Assembly: GCF_027886475.1 (NCBI RefSeq)
Contig: NZ_CP115670.1
Location: 1 to 64,000 of the forward strand
Length of the DNA: 64,000 bases
Source: Corynebacterium sp. SCR221107
GTDB taxonomy: Bacteria; Actinomycetota; Actinomycetes; Mycobacteriales; Mycobacteriaceae
Reading direction: 5' to 3'
The notes beneath the pieces were generated by a model. It saw nothing but the letters and a program-made list of their open reading frames with translations, ran no database searches and was not told the origin of the DNA. Shown here piece after piece: positions 44,697-53,577 of the stretch (the first letter of the stretch is position 1; each line of letters starts with the position of its first letter). Both the position numbers and the translations under genes were made by a program.

Positions 44697-45188
44697 ATGG
44701 AGATCTCCTTGCCTTATGTTTTACCTGCTCACACCGCGCTGGCCCTCCGGGAGCAGGTTCCCGTGGCAGAAATCGCTGCCTTTTACGAGCGCACCTATGC
44801 CGTGCTTGACCGGGTGATGGGACACGCGCGGGTACAGCCTGTTGCGGTGCGGGGCTATTACCTTGCCCCGCCCGGTGCCACCTTTGACGTTGCGGCAGCC
44901 TTCGTTATTCCCGAATCCGCACGTCAGATTGTGGCGGACGTAGTGGAAGGAGGCCCCGGCTTCACGAAGGAGGGCGTGATGCTGATGGACTTCCCTGAAA
45001 CCCGCGCGCTAAAGACTGAGCTTTCGGGCGACTACGCCAAGCTTGGTCCGGCATGGGAAGAATTCTGTGCAAAGATTGTGCGCGATGGTTACGTGCCGGG
45101 TTCGTGGACCTGTGAGGATTATATAACCATGCCGGGTGCCGGGGATCCGGATTTACTTCGAACGGATTTGATCTCGGCTATTCGGTGA
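44697..45188 (+). CDS. GyrI-like/AraC effector-binding-domain protein
   Basis: A 163-residue protein of the GyrI-like small-molecule-binding type: LPAHTALALREQVPVAEIAA, an ERTYAVLDRVMGHARVQPVA helix, VRGYYLAPPGATFDVAAAFV, then VEGGPGFTKEGVMLMDFPET and PAWEEFCAKIVRDGYVPGSW. These domains bind drugs or amphipathic ligands. The start is uncertain: ATG 44697 begins the conserved fold, ATG 44688 is close, and a longer frame to 44574 has no support. No Shine-Dalgarno sequence is strong. Confidence 0.8.
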   Translation: MEISLPYVLPAHTALALREQVPVAEIAAFYERTYAVLDRVMGHARVQPVAVRGYYLAPPGATFDVAAAFVIPESARQIVADVVEGGPGFTKEGVMLMDFPETRALKTELSGDYAKLGPAWEEFCAKIVRDGYVPGSWTCEDYITMPGAGDPDLLRTDLISAIR

Positions 45189-45726
45189 CAGGTTCCGGGG
45201 TGGCAAGCAAATTGTTTTAATTGCACACCACTTAATTAGGCAGTGGCAATCGTTGTCTTACCTCGGTCATTCATCGCTGCGTGCAAGGCTGTGGTGTGCG
45301 CGTTCTTGAGGCCTCCCAGCTTGGGATATAGGCCCGTATTTCTGAGTCGAACGCGCCGTATATGATCATGCCTCCTGCGCTGAAAAATAACCATTGCGCA
45401 CAATATAAATAAAGCGTATGCTTACGGGTATACGGCAGAAATGTGTGACTTCGCCCTCCGATTCGAAATATCATTCTTTACAATGAGAATGAAAAATCCG
45501 CGGCCTTGTCACCATTGTTAGGTGCGATGGGAATGGAACGTCTGTGCAATGGGGCGTCATGGACGTCGTAAAGCAAGTGGACAACACCATCAAACGCGAA
45601 GAAAACTTCACCAAGTCGACAACAAAACAGCGAAGCCACGGCAGCGGGTCAGCAATGATCATGCATGATAGCCGCGGAAGACACGTGAAGGCGGCACTTC
45701 TTTGTGCTGCGGAAGGAAGGAAAGAA
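45189..45726. other. Gene-free stretch before the ferritin-like gene
   Basis: No credible gene. It contains TATAAATAAAGC-type A/T-rich sequence near 45405 and an iron-box-like palindrome at 45471-45492. The frame upstream of 45727 is open back to 45544 but has neither family features nor a ribosome binding site. Confidence 0.45.
45471..45492. promoter_or_regulatory. Palindrome resembling a metal-regulator box
   Basis: TCATTCT (45471-45477) and AGAATGA (45486-45492) are inverted around eight bases in a 22-base site resembling Fur/Zur-type boxes. Its place upstream of a ferritin-like gene makes metal control plausible; no DtxR consensus was seen. Confidence 0.4.
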
Positions 45727-46203
45727 ATGGTCGACAAGCAGCAAGAGATTCAGGCGCTTCAGACGGTGGTATCCGGGATTGCGGCGCAAAGCTATAGCCA
45801 CCGCATCCACAGCCTCGTCTTTGGGGTAAAGGGGCTTGGGGTGCTGGCGGACAAGTATGCGGCGCACGCACAAGAGGAAATTGATTGGGTGAAAAAGTTC
45901 GCCAACCGCATTCTGAATCTGGGTGGTCAACTAAAGATCGAGGCAGCCCCCGCGGCGGAGGTCTATGACGATATCGTTGAGTATCTGAAGAAGGAAAAGC
46001 GCACCTCGGAGGAGGGCCTGGCGCGAATTGGCGCCATCATGCCCTCCCTGGAGGGGGATTTCGTGGCTTATGAGGCCATGAAGGACTACATCATCGATGA
46101 AGATGGCGATCTCCAGGAGACCAACCAGGACTTGGAGCTCATTGAGCTCATCGGTCTGCAGAATTGGTTGGTCAAGAAGATGGCGGAGGCGAGCCAGGAT
46201 TAG
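45727..46203 (+). CDS. Ferritin-like di-iron protein
   Basis: A 158-residue four-helix protein with ferritin/Dps-type layout: helix A QEIQALQTVVSGIAAQSYSH, helix B with LADKYAAHAQEEIDWVKKFA ending ANRILNLGGQL (ferritins read E-xx-HA...R-x-LGG at this place), a long helix C, and helix D DLQETNQDLELIELIGLQNW. Candidate iron ligands are His and Glu of AHAQEE and the Asp/Glu residues of helix D; not all canonical ferroxidase ligands are evident. It would store iron or protect DNA. ATG 45727 follows GGAAGGAAAG. It converges with the OsmC gene, overlapping it by four bases at the stops. Confidence 0.75.
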   Translation: MVDKQQEIQALQTVVSGIAAQSYSHRIHSLVFGVKGLGVLADKYAAHAQEEIDWVKKFANRILNLGGQLKIEAAPAAEVYDDIVEYLKKEKRTSEEGLARIGAIMPSLEGDFVAYEAMKDYIIDEDGDLQETNQDLELIELIGLQNWLVKKMAEASQD

Positions 46204-46679
46204 CCACGGTCTTGATTACGGTTCTCGTAGCTGACCTGCGTTGGGTGTTCGATGGTGCGTGAGACCGTGCAGTCCCGGTCACGGGATAGGTTCATGAGGC
46301 GGCTCACCATCGATTGTGCCTGGCGGCCTTCGGGGGTATCGGGGAAGGTGACGTCGAAGGAAAGGCGCACGGCACCCAGACGGCTTGCACCCTCCTCGCT
46401 GATGCGGTCGCCCTCGGCGCGGACGTGAAATTTCTCCGGTTCGCTGCGGCGGGCGGTGACGACGTCGACGTCCACAGCGGCGCATCCGGCAGCAGCGGCC
46501 AGCAGAACCTCGACCGGGGAGAGTAGCCCCTCGCCCTGGCCGAAGTCGAAGCTGGCGCCAGCGGCGTTGGTGGCGCGGTAGTGGGTCAGCCCGACGCGGG
46601 TGACGTCGACCCCGTACTGCTTGGTGATTTCGGCCTGCGGGTTGCTTGAATCCTTGTGTGGGTTAGTCATGGCTTCCAT
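46200..46679 (-). CDS. OsmC/Ohr-family protein
   Basis: A 159-residue protein of the OsmC fold: YGVDVTRVGLTHYRATNAAG, then GLLSPVEVLLAAAAGCAAVD with the conserved Cys, VVTARRSEPEKFHVRAEGDR and LSFDVTFPDTPEGRQAQ. Family members reduce organic hydroperoxides with a Cys pair. Here the first Cys is in AAAGCAA and a second is in RDCTVS, where Ohr has its own, so activity is plausible. ATG 46679 is chosen because AAGGA lies five bases upstream; ATG 46670 is an alternative. Confidence 0.85.
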   Translation of the reverse strand: MEAMTNPHKDSSNPQAEITKQYGVDVTRVGLTHYRATNAAGASFDFGQGEGLLSPVEVLLAAAAGCAAVDVDVVTARRSEPEKFHVRAEGDRISEEGASRLGAVRLSFDVTFPDTPEGRQAQSMVSRLMNLSRDRDCTVSRTIEHPTQVSYENRNQDRG

Positions 46680-46807
46680 TATGTCCTTACACGGGGTAGC
46701 TGGTGGAAGGGGTGGGGTAAGTTCCAAGCGGGCACCCGCGCGTCACGCGGGGCAGCCCCCACATAACCGAAACTATTTACCACCCAGCATTCACCGTGGA
46801 GACCATC

Positions 46808-47530
46808 ATGACGAACAAGAAGACACTGTCCATCATTCTGGCCGTTGGAGCCGTAGTGATCATTATCGCGGCGGCCATCGCGCTGCCGCGGTTATATGCC
46901 GCCAATGAATCCAGCGATGTTGCCACACCGAGCCTGAGCACCGCAGCGTCGGAAAGCAGCGGTGCGGGGGCGGGCAATGCGGCGACCGACGGCGCACAGG
47001 CGGCCAGCTTCGACGGCGATATCGCTGGTACCTGGACCATTGGCGCGGGTTCCTATGCGGGCTATCGGGTGGAGGAGGTCCTCAACGGTGCGAACGTGAC
47101 CGTTGTGGGCCGCACCGAATCCGTCAGCGGCGACGCGATTATCGATACTGACACCCTCACCGCGGCGACGGTGACCGTGGATCTGGCAAGCGTCACCACC
47201 GATTCCGATCGGCGCGACAATTACTTCCGCACCAAGGCCATTGACACCAGCGTCAACCCGGCAGCCACCTTCACCGTGACCGAGCCGCTCACGCTGGAAA
47301 ACCTAAGCGCCACACCCCAAGATGTCACCCTTAATGGCGAACTCACCATCAATGGGCAAACCAAGCCCGCCAGCACGACCGCACAGGTTGCCGTGGTTGA
47401 CAATGCCCTGCAGGTGGCCGGTTCCATCCCTGTGACCTGGGCTGATTACGGGGTTGAGGCGCCTAGCCTCGGCTTTGTCAGCGTGGAAGACGCCGGCACA
47501 GTGGAGTTTCTTACCGTACTCACCAAGTAA
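46808..47530 (+). CDS. Membrane-anchored YceI-family protein
   Basis: A 240-residue protein with an N-terminal membrane helix (TLSIILAVGAVVIIIAAAIA), a Ser/Ala/Gly-rich linker (~35-70), then the YceI lipocalin-like barrel: IAGTWTIGAGSYAGYRVEEV, VVGRTESVSGDAIIDTDTL, DSDRRDNYFRTKAIDTSVNP and FTVTEPLTL. YceI domains bind isoprenoid lipids; a cell-envelope role is likely. ATG 46808 is preferred to GTG 46796, since GTGGAG serves as ribosome binding site. Monocistronic. Confidence 0.88.
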   Translation: MTNKKTLSIILAVGAVVIIIAAAIALPRLYAANESSDVATPSLSTAASESSGAGAGNAATDGAQAASFDGDIAGTWTIGAGSYAGYRVEEVLNGANVTVVGRTESVSGDAIIDTDTLTAATVTVDLASVTTDSDRRDNYFRTKAIDTSVNPAATFTVTEPLTLENLSATPQDVTLNGELTINGQTKPASTTAQVAVVDNALQVAGSIPVTWADYGVEAPSLGFVSVEDAGTVEFLTVLTK

Positions 47531-47571
47531 TCCAGCAATGAGAGGCCCGAGCACCACCGTGGCTGAGAACA

Positions 47572-48852
47572 TCAGCCCGCATAGGCCCACAGCACCGCAC
47601 CGAAGGGGTCGGTGATGGTGGCCTTCGGGTGCTCCGGGTCGGCGACCTCGAGGCTGATAAAAAGCTCCCGCTCGCCGGAATAGGCGCGGTAGCTGAGTGC
47701 CTGATTGGAAACGGCCGTAACCTCCGTGCGTGCGTCGACAAGCCAGCCCTGGGTACGTCGTAAAGCAATCAATGCCTTGTAGGCGTTGGTGATGTCATTA
47801 GCCACCGGGTGGGCGGTAAATGCCGGGCGGATGGCATCATCGCCGCGGAAGCGCTCCTCCTTGATCGCCTCAAAGCCCAGCTCATCGCCGTAGTAGACGC
47901 TCGGGATGCCGCCGACGGTAAACAGGATCGTCGCGGCCAGCAGCGCCTTCTTCGGCCCCACCTGGGAGGCGATGCGGGTGACATCGTGATTGCCGACAAA
48001 CGTCTGCGGGATGAAGGAGTCAAGGAACTCGTTGTGGCGCTTGAGGGTCCAATCCAATTCGAAGAAGTTCTCCTCCTTGAGCGAAGACCAGATCGCTTTC
48101 CACAGCTCATACTGCGTGAGGGTATCCATGCCGGCGGCGCCAACAATGCCCGCATAGTCGCCGTGGATGACCTCGCCTAAAAGCAGCGCGTCCGGGTGGC
48201 GGTCTTTTACCGCCGCGAGGACAGGCGCCCAGAAATCGGGGGAAACCGAGTATGCAGCGTCCAAGCGCCAGCCGGAAATACCCTTGTCAAGCCAGTAATT
48301 CATGACCTCCATGACAAATTCGGCCACTGCCGGGTTGGAATGATCGAAACGTTTGAGGTCGCCGTGTCCCTCAAAGACCGCCTCGGCATCGAGGAGCTCG
48401 GGGCGCACGAAGCTGGCCGCCGCATGCGAAAAGACCCCGTCGAACACAACCTTGATGCCGCGGTCGTTGCACGCGGCGATCAGCCGTTCCAGATCGGCGT
48501 TGGTGCCCAGGCGCTTATCGCACTGGAAGTAATCGACCGTATCGTAGCCATGCGTGACCGATTCGAACACCGGTCCCAGCAGCAGGCCGTTGAGTCCTAG
48601 GCTAATCAGATAATCCAGGCTTTCCCTCAGCCGGTCGATGCGGGCATTGTTGCTTGCCTCATCGTGGGCGTTGCTTTCCGACGCATCCCGGTCCCAGATC
48701 GGCGCGCCGCAAAAACCGAGCGGATACACGTGCCAGAAGCTCACCGTGCGCGCCCACTCGGGCAGTGTAGCGTGTGCGCTGGGCGTGGCGTTGGGCAGCG
48801 AGGCGGGCGAGGAAAAATGGTGAGGGGCAGCTTGCGGGGAATCGGCGCTCAT
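47572..48852 (-). CDS. GH13 alpha-amylase-family glycoside hydrolase
   Basis: A 426-residue enzyme without signal peptide, so cytoplasmic. The four GH13 regions are visible: I VVFDGVFSHAA, II GISGWRLDAAYS with the nucleophile Asp, III LLLGEVIHGDY with the acid Glu, IV FVGNHDVTRI. The fold starts at WARTVSFWHVYPLGFCGAP and closes with the short beta domain SYRAYSGERELFISLE. It likely cleaves alpha-glucans or maltodextrins inside the cell. The start is ATG 48852; a longer frame to 48987 has no family support. The N-terminal coding region includes a dispersed-motif copy (48671-48685), perhaps by chance. Confidence 0.9.
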   Translation of the reverse strand: MSADSPQAAPHHFSSPASLPNATPSAHATLPEWARTVSFWHVYPLGFCGAPIWDRDASESNAHDEASNNARIDRLRESLDYLISLGLNGLLLGPVFESVTHGYDTVDYFQCDKRLGTNADLERLIAACNDRGIKVVFDGVFSHAAASFVRPELLDAEAVFEGHGDLKRFDHSNPAVAEFVMEVMNYWLDKGISGWRLDAAYSVSPDFWAPVLAAVKDRHPDALLLGEVIHGDYAGIVGAAGMDTLTQYELWKAIWSSLKEENFFELDWTLKRHNEFLDSFIPQTFVGNHDVTRIASQVGPKKALLAATILFTVGGIPSVYYGDELGFEAIKEERFRGDDAIRPAFTAHPVANDITNAYKALIALRRTQGWLVDARTEVTAVSNQALSYRAYSGERELFISLEVADPEHPKATITDPFGAVLWAYAG

Positions 48853-48899
48853 ACCTATCAACAATAGTTGCGCTTTCGGCTGTCTGGAGGGGGAATGTC

Positions 48900-48914
48900 T
48901 TGCCTGCCGACGCC
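48900..48914 (-). repeat. Dispersed motif copy between amylase and sugar ABC genes
   Basis: TTGCCTGCCGACGCC in the ~300-base divergent gap (48853-49151), which holds no other recognised element besides A/T-rich promoter-like sequence near 49090. Confidence 0.5.
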
Positions 48915-49151
48915 CACCGGCAAAACATCGGGCGCATCGCCAGCGGTGCACGAGCGGAAACGACTGCGCGATTGATTGTGACCACAATGGAGGAAAATGT
49001 GTGGGCCCCTGGGGTTGTTACATGGCTGTCGGTTTGCCCACAAACGCGCAACGCCCTTGCTTCCTTAACACCCAGCTTAACAGTGCTTAATCGATAAACA
49101 AGCAGGTCAGATGGTTTGACCAAGGTGGGGGTAGTGGGTGACTATGCACTT

Positions 49152-50153
49152 GTGAGAAAACTTTCCCAGAGTCTAAAGATCGCCGCGGCCGCCGTGATGG
49201 TGGCCGTTTTAGGCGCATGTTCCTCCACCGGCGGTGCCCCGCGAAATGATGAAGCCAGCGGCTCCGCTGGTGGCGTGGATACCCCGCGCTACGTGGTGGC
49301 CATGGTCACCCACGGCGCGCCGGGCGACACCTACTGGGACCTCGTTCGCAAGGGGGCCGAGGACGCGGCCAAGAAGAACAACCTCGAGCTGCGTTACTCC
49401 TCCGACCCGCAGGCACCGAACCAGGCCAACCTAGTTCAGTCCGCCATCGACTCCCAGGTTGACGGCATCGCGGTGACCCTGCCCAACGCCGAGGCCATCG
49501 GCCCGGCCGCGCGAAAGGCTGTGGAGGCGGGTATTCCCACCGTCGGCCTGAACGCGGGCATGGATTCCTATCAAAACTATGGCCTGTCCGCCTTCTTCGG
49601 GCAGGAGGAAAAGGTAGCGGGCACCCAGGCGGGCCAGCGGCTGGCGGCCGAAGGCGCCAAGCACGCCCTGTGCGTTATCCACGAACAGGGCAACTCCTCC
49701 CAGGAGGCGCGCTGCGCGGGACTGTCGGACGGGCTCGCCGCCAGCGGCGGCCAGGTCGAGCTGCTCTACGTCAACGGCCAGGACCTCACCGCCGCGCAGG
49801 CGACCATGCAGGCCAAGCTCTCCCAAGATTCCAGCATCGACTGGATCATGGGGCTGCAGGCACCGGTTGCCATGCGCGCGATCGACGCGGTGGGGGACGC
49901 GGGCTCGCAGGCGAAGATCGCCACCTTCGACACCAACTCCGAGCTCGTTGAAGCCATCGCCGACGGTCGGATCGCCTGGGCGGTGGACCAGCAACCCTAT
50001 CTCCAGGGCTACCTGGCCATCGATTCCCTGTGGCTGGCCAAGCGCAACGGCACCGTGTTAGGTGGCGGGCGCCCGGTGTACACCGGCCCGAGCTTTGTGG
50101 ATGCCTCCAACGTGGCGGGCATCTCTGAGGCTGCGAAGGCTGGCCTGCGATGA
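49152..50153 (+). CDS. Sugar ABC transporter substrate-binding lipoprotein
   Basis: A 333-residue binding protein of the ribose/galactose type. The signal is VRKLSQSLKIAAAAVMVAVL with lipobox LGAC, so it is lipid-anchored. The PBP1-like fold shows YVVAMVTHGAPGDTYWDLVR, then QSAIDSQVDGIAVTLPNAEA, GIPTVGLNAGMDSYQNYGLS and WIMGLQAPVAMRAIDAVGDA. GTG 49152 is chosen because the signal peptide starts there; the frame is open to 49116, and no ribosome binding site settles the question. The permease ATG overlaps its stop (ATGA). The ligand may be a pentose, hexose or polyol. Confidence 0.88.
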   Translation: MRKLSQSLKIAAAAVMVAVLGACSSTGGAPRNDEASGSAGGVDTPRYVVAMVTHGAPGDTYWDLVRKGAEDAAKKNNLELRYSSDPQAPNQANLVQSAIDSQVDGIAVTLPNAEAIGPAARKAVEAGIPTVGLNAGMDSYQNYGLSAFFGQEEKVAGTQAGQRLAAEGAKHALCVIHEQGNSSQEARCAGLSDGLAASGGQVELLYVNGQDLTAAQATMQAKLSQDSSIDWIMGLQAPVAMRAIDAVGDAGSQAKIATFDTNSELVEAIADGRIAWAVDQQPYLQGYLAIDSLWLAKRNGTVLGGGRPVYTGPSFVDASNVAGISEAAKAGLR

Positions 50154-51241
50154 CACATGCCACCAAGGTCGTCGATGAAAACGACGAACCAACAGCAACC
50201 ACCGCACCTGCGGGAGAGGCCGTTGCCGGTGAGGACCGCCTGCGCCGCCGCACCGGCTTTGCGCGGCTGATCCGCCGCCCGGAGCTGGCCAGCCTTTTGG
50301 GTGCGATCCTCATCTTCGTGCTCTTTTTCAGCGTCGCTCCGGCGTTTAGGTCCCTCGACGCCTTTTCTACCGTGCTCTATGCCAGCTCGACGCTGGGGAT
50401 CGTGGCCTTGGCCGTCGGCCTGCTCATGATCGGTGACGAGTTCGACCTCTCCTCCGGCGTGGCGGTGACCTCCAGTGCGCTGGCTGCGACGATGCTCAAC
50501 TACAACCTCCACCTCAACTCGTGGGTGGGCGCTGGCATCGCGCTGGTGATTTCTCTAGGCATCGGCGCGCTCAACGGCTATCTGGTCACCCGCACCGGCA
50601 TCGCCAGCTTCCTTATTACCCTGGCGGCCTTCCTCATGCTTCAAGGCCTCAACCTCGCGGTGACCAAGCTGGTCACCGGCCAGGTGGCAACCCCCTCGAT
50701 TGCGGACATGGAGGGATTCGACTCCGCTCACGCGGTGTTCGCGGGCACGATTCACCTGGGCGCGCTGAATCTGCGCGTGACGGTGATCTGGTGGCTGGTG
50801 TTTGTGGCGCTGGCCTCCTTCCTGCTGTACAAGACGCGCTTTGGCAACTGGATCTTCGCCGTCGGCGGCGATCAGGATGCCGCCCGCGCCGTGGGTGTTC
50901 CGGTGCGCCGCACCAAGATCACCTTGTTCATGTTCGTCGGCTTCGCCGCCTGGTTCGTGGGCATGCACACCCTGTTCGCCTTCGATTCCATCCAGGCCGG
51001 TCAGGGCATCGGCAACGAGTTCCTCTACATCATTGCGGCCGTCATCGGCGGGTGCGCGCTCACCGGCGGCCGCGGCACCGCACTGGGTACCGCCATCGGC
51101 GCGCTCATCTTCGGCATGACCAACCAGGGCATCGTCTACGCCGGCTGGAACCCGGACTGGTTCAAGTTCTTCCTCGGCGCGATGCTTTTGTTCGCGGTCT
51201 TTACAAACACGTCCTTTGCCAACCTCACCAGTAAGCGTTAA
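50150..51241 (+). CDS. Sugar ABC transporter permease (RbsC-like)
   Basis: A 363-residue membrane protein with 8-10 helices in the BPD_transp_2 family: LASLLGAILIFVLFFSVAPA, then GLLMIGDEFDLSSGVAVTSS, IGALNGYLVTRTGIASFLIT, FAVGGDQDAARAVGVPVRRT and AAVIGGCALTGGRGTALGTA. The first ~35 residues are hydrophilic. It overlaps the binding-protein gene by four bases and is followed after three bases by the ATPase gene, a tight three-gene operon. Confidence 0.92.
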   Translation: MTHATKVVDENDEPTATTAPAGEAVAGEDRLRRRTGFARLIRRPELASLLGAILIFVLFFSVAPAFRSLDAFSTVLYASSTLGIVALAVGLLMIGDEFDLSSGVAVTSSALAATMLNYNLHLNSWVGAGIALVISLGIGALNGYLVTRTGIASFLITLAAFLMLQGLNLAVTKLVTGQVATPSIADMEGFDSAHAVFAGTIHLGALNLRVTVIWWLVFVALASFLLYKTRFGNWIFAVGGDQDAARAVGVPVRRTKITLFMFVGFAAWFVGMHTLFAFDSIQAGQGIGNEFLYIIAAVIGGCALTGGRGTALGTAIGALIFGMTNQGIVYAGWNPDWFKFFLGAMLLFAVFTNTSFANLTSKR

Positions 51242-51244
51242 GCC

Positions 51245-52003
51245 ATGGCGATTATTGAACTGCAAGAAATCACGAAGTCCTACGGCACCTTCGACGCGCT
51301 GCGCGAGGTCAACCTGTCCGTCGCCGCCGGTGAGGTCACCTGCGTGCTCGGTGACAACGGCGCCGGCAAGTCCACACTCATCAAGGTCCTAGCCGGGTTA
51401 CACTCCCCCACATCGGGGCAGTTGCTTATCGACGGCGAGCCGACCACCTTCAGCTCCCCGCGCGACGCGCTGGACTGTGGTATCGCCACGGTCTACCAGG
51501 ACCTGGCGGTGGTGGGATCGATGTCGGTGTGGCGCAACTTCTTCCTCGGCCAGGAGCTCACCGGCGCCTTCGGGACCTTAAAGACCGAGGAAATGAAAGA
51601 GATCACCCGCCAGCAGCTACTGACGATGGGCATCGACCTAGCCGATGTTGATGTTGAGGTCGCCAGCCTTTCTGGTGGTCAGCGCCAGGTGGTGGCCATC
51701 GCCCGCGCCGTCTACTTCGGCGCCCGCGTCATCGTCCTCGACGAGCCCACCGCAGCCTTGGGTGTCAAGCAGTCGGGCATGGTCTTGAAGTTCATCGCTG
51801 CCGCCCGCGACCGCGGCATCGGCGTGGTGCTCATTACCCACAATCCGCATCACGCGTACCTGGTGGGTGATCACTTCACCATCCTCAACCTCGGACGCCA
51901 GATCCTTGATAAGCCCAAGGCTCAGGTGACCCTCGAGGAGCTCACCCAGCAGATGGCAGGCGGTGGCGAGCTTGAGGCGCTCAGCCACGAGCTGGCCCGC
52001 TAA
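51245..52003 (+). CDS. Sugar ABC transporter ATPase, single-domain
   Basis: A 252-residue ATP-binding protein: Walker A GDNGAGKST, Q-loop VYQDLAVVGSMSVWRNFFLG, signature LSGGQRQVVAIARAV, Walker B VIVLDEPTAALG and H-loop LITHNPHHA. RbsA-type ATPases are often ~500-residue tandem proteins; this is the single-domain version, so two copies would pair with the permease. It completes the operon. Confidence 0.92.
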   Translation: MAIIELQEITKSYGTFDALREVNLSVAAGEVTCVLGDNGAGKSTLIKVLAGLHSPTSGQLLIDGEPTTFSSPRDALDCGIATVYQDLAVVGSMSVWRNFFLGQELTGAFGTLKTEEMKEITRQQLLTMGIDLADVDVEVASLSGGQRQVVAIARAVYFGARVIVLDEPTAALGVKQSGMVLKFIAAARDRGIGVVLITHNPHHAYLVGDHFTILNLGRQILDKPKAQVTLEELTQQMAGGGELEALSHELAR

Positions 52004-52007
52004 CCCT

Positions 52008-52070
52008 CGACAAAAAACCCCTTTCGGAGCCTTAGGTGAATAGACCTTGGGTGCCAGAGGGGGATTTGTC
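52008..52070 (+). terminator. Imperfect hairpin after the sugar ABC operon
   Basis: AAACCCCTTT is partly complementary to AGAGGGGGATTT, with an inner CCTTAGGT/ACCTTGGG stem, followed by GTCTATG. Moderate terminator; a variant dispersed motif (GGTCTTCGGCAAACAAGG, 52131-52148) follows. Confidence 0.5.
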
Positions 52071-52149
52071 TATGCGGGCAATAGGTTGAGGTGAGTTACG
52101 TGGTGTTAGTGTCCAAGGCGAGCAGGCTGGGGTCTTCGGCAAACAAGGG

Positions 52150-53397
52150 CTAGGCGCCAAGCAGACTCAACGGGACAACGGCGACGCCGTCTTTGCGGCG
52201 ATACGCGCGCTCGCTGGTGGAAATGACCACCATGTCCACAGTGTCCTCTGGGAATTGCTGTCTAAACCAATGTAGGTGGCGGACGTCATCATCTTTGATG
52301 TTCGCTGAAAGTTTGACTTCAATAGGGATGAGCTGGCCGTCGGAGCCTTGAACAACGAGGTCGACCTCGCGGTCTCCTTTGATTCCACGCAGATGGCCAA
52401 CGGTGGCGAAGTTGGCATCTGCGGCAACGCGAACCGAGAGGGTAGCCAGTGACTCAAAGAAAGGACCAGACAGATGCTTGAAGCGGCCATGGGTCAGACC
52501 ATTATCGGGAATGCTGAGTAGCCGAACTGCCAACGCTGGATCAGCCAGTTGGTGCTTGGGGGACTTTGCGAGGTTGCCGAGCGGAGAGCGTGCGAAGTTC
52601 CATGCGGGAACCGGGTCTAACATCCAGATTTCTGCAAGCTTTTCTCGATACTTCATGGTGGTTGATTTCGCAGGCTTTGTGCCATGTCCTGCAGTGGCAG
52701 CATCCAAGATCTCTGAGTAACCGGTAGTGGTGGAGCTGGCAGCGGCGTAGGCAGCCAGCCATGCCATAAGTCCTGACTTGTCACGCACTGAATATCCCTG
52801 ATCCGGCAGGTCCCGATCGACAATCCTTTGAATGTATGAGTTCAGTTGCTGATTGCGGACGAGAGGTGGGAGCTCGGTGATACTAGGGAATCCACTGGCC
52901 ACGATTGCATTCATGTAATCGGCAAGATTCCAAGATGTCTTCCCCGATACAGCAGATTCGCCCGATAGTAGGTTTCCAAGGCTTATGGAAGCATGGCCAT
53001 CGTGGCGTTCGAAGATCGCCATTGGTCGCATTCTTAGGCTCAAAATTCGGCCCGCACCGCTATGCGTGTCCACTCCCGCGGTTGGGGTGGCCGAGCCTGT
53101 GAGCAAAAATGAGCACTTCCGCGTTCGATTGTCCACAGCTCGTCGCACGTAATCCCAGGATTGAGGCAGTTTTTGCCACTCGTCGATGAGGATCGTTTGT
53201 CCATCGAAGGCGCTGAAGGTGGGATCCGCGTCCACGATTGACCGGTCATCTTCACTATCGAGGTTCAGCACTGCGCTGGACCGCCTCATAGCTGTTTCAG
53301 TCTTGCCCACAGCCTTAGGTCCCTCAATGGCGATTGCACTTACGTGGGGTAGAAGCTGGTCCAACTGCAGGTCCACTGCTCGGTGAAGATAATTCAT
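52150..53397 (-). CDS. AAA-type ATPase with DUF4143 domain
   Basis: A 415-residue protein of the AAA_14/DUF4143 type. Walker A is EGPKAVGKTETA near residue 25, Walker B TILIDEWQKLP near 70 and sensor LLTGSATP near 100. The C-terminal DUF4143 part includes HLSGPFFESLATLSVRV and a nuclease-like core GDREVDLVVQ...IPIEVKLS. These widespread, patchily distributed ATPases have no settled function; many lie in accessory regions. It stands alone, and its 5' flank is unusually T-rich. Confidence 0.88.
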   Translation of the reverse strand: MNYLHRAVDLQLDQLLPHVSAIAIEGPKAVGKTETAMRRSSAVLNLDSEDDRSIVDADPTFSAFDGQTILIDEWQKLPQSWDYVRRAVDNRTRKCSFLLTGSATPTAGVDTHSGAGRILSLRMRPMAIFERHDGHASISLGNLLSGESAVSGKTSWNLADYMNAIVASGFPSITELPPLVRNQQLNSYIQRIVDRDLPDQGYSVRDKSGLMAWLAAYAAASSTTTGYSEILDAATAGHGTKPAKSTTMKYREKLAEIWMLDPVPAWNFARSPLGNLAKSPKHQLADPALAVRLLSIPDNGLTHGRFKHLSGPFFESLATLSVRVAADANFATVGHLRGIKGDREVDLVVQGSDGQLIPIEVKLSANIKDDDVRHLHWFRQQFPEDTVDMVVISTSERAYRRKDGVAVVPLSLLGA

Positions 53398-53577
53398 TCT
53401 TACCTGCTCAGAGTGTATATGCTACTAATTTTCCGTCTCCAACGATACTTTTTTTCCGCCTTCAACGCTACTTTTTCTCCCCCGTAAGCGAGAGCGCGTG
53501 GTCGCTAAGGAGCGCGGAAGTCGGTTGCTGGAGCACAGTCTGGGGAGGGTGCTCCCATTTCACCTTCTCCAGATATC

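Noticed and set aside
45271-45474. A 67-codon minus-strand frame before the ferritin-like gene
   Set aside because: Arg/Thr/Tyr-rich composition, no ribosome binding site, and it overlaps likely regulatory DNA.
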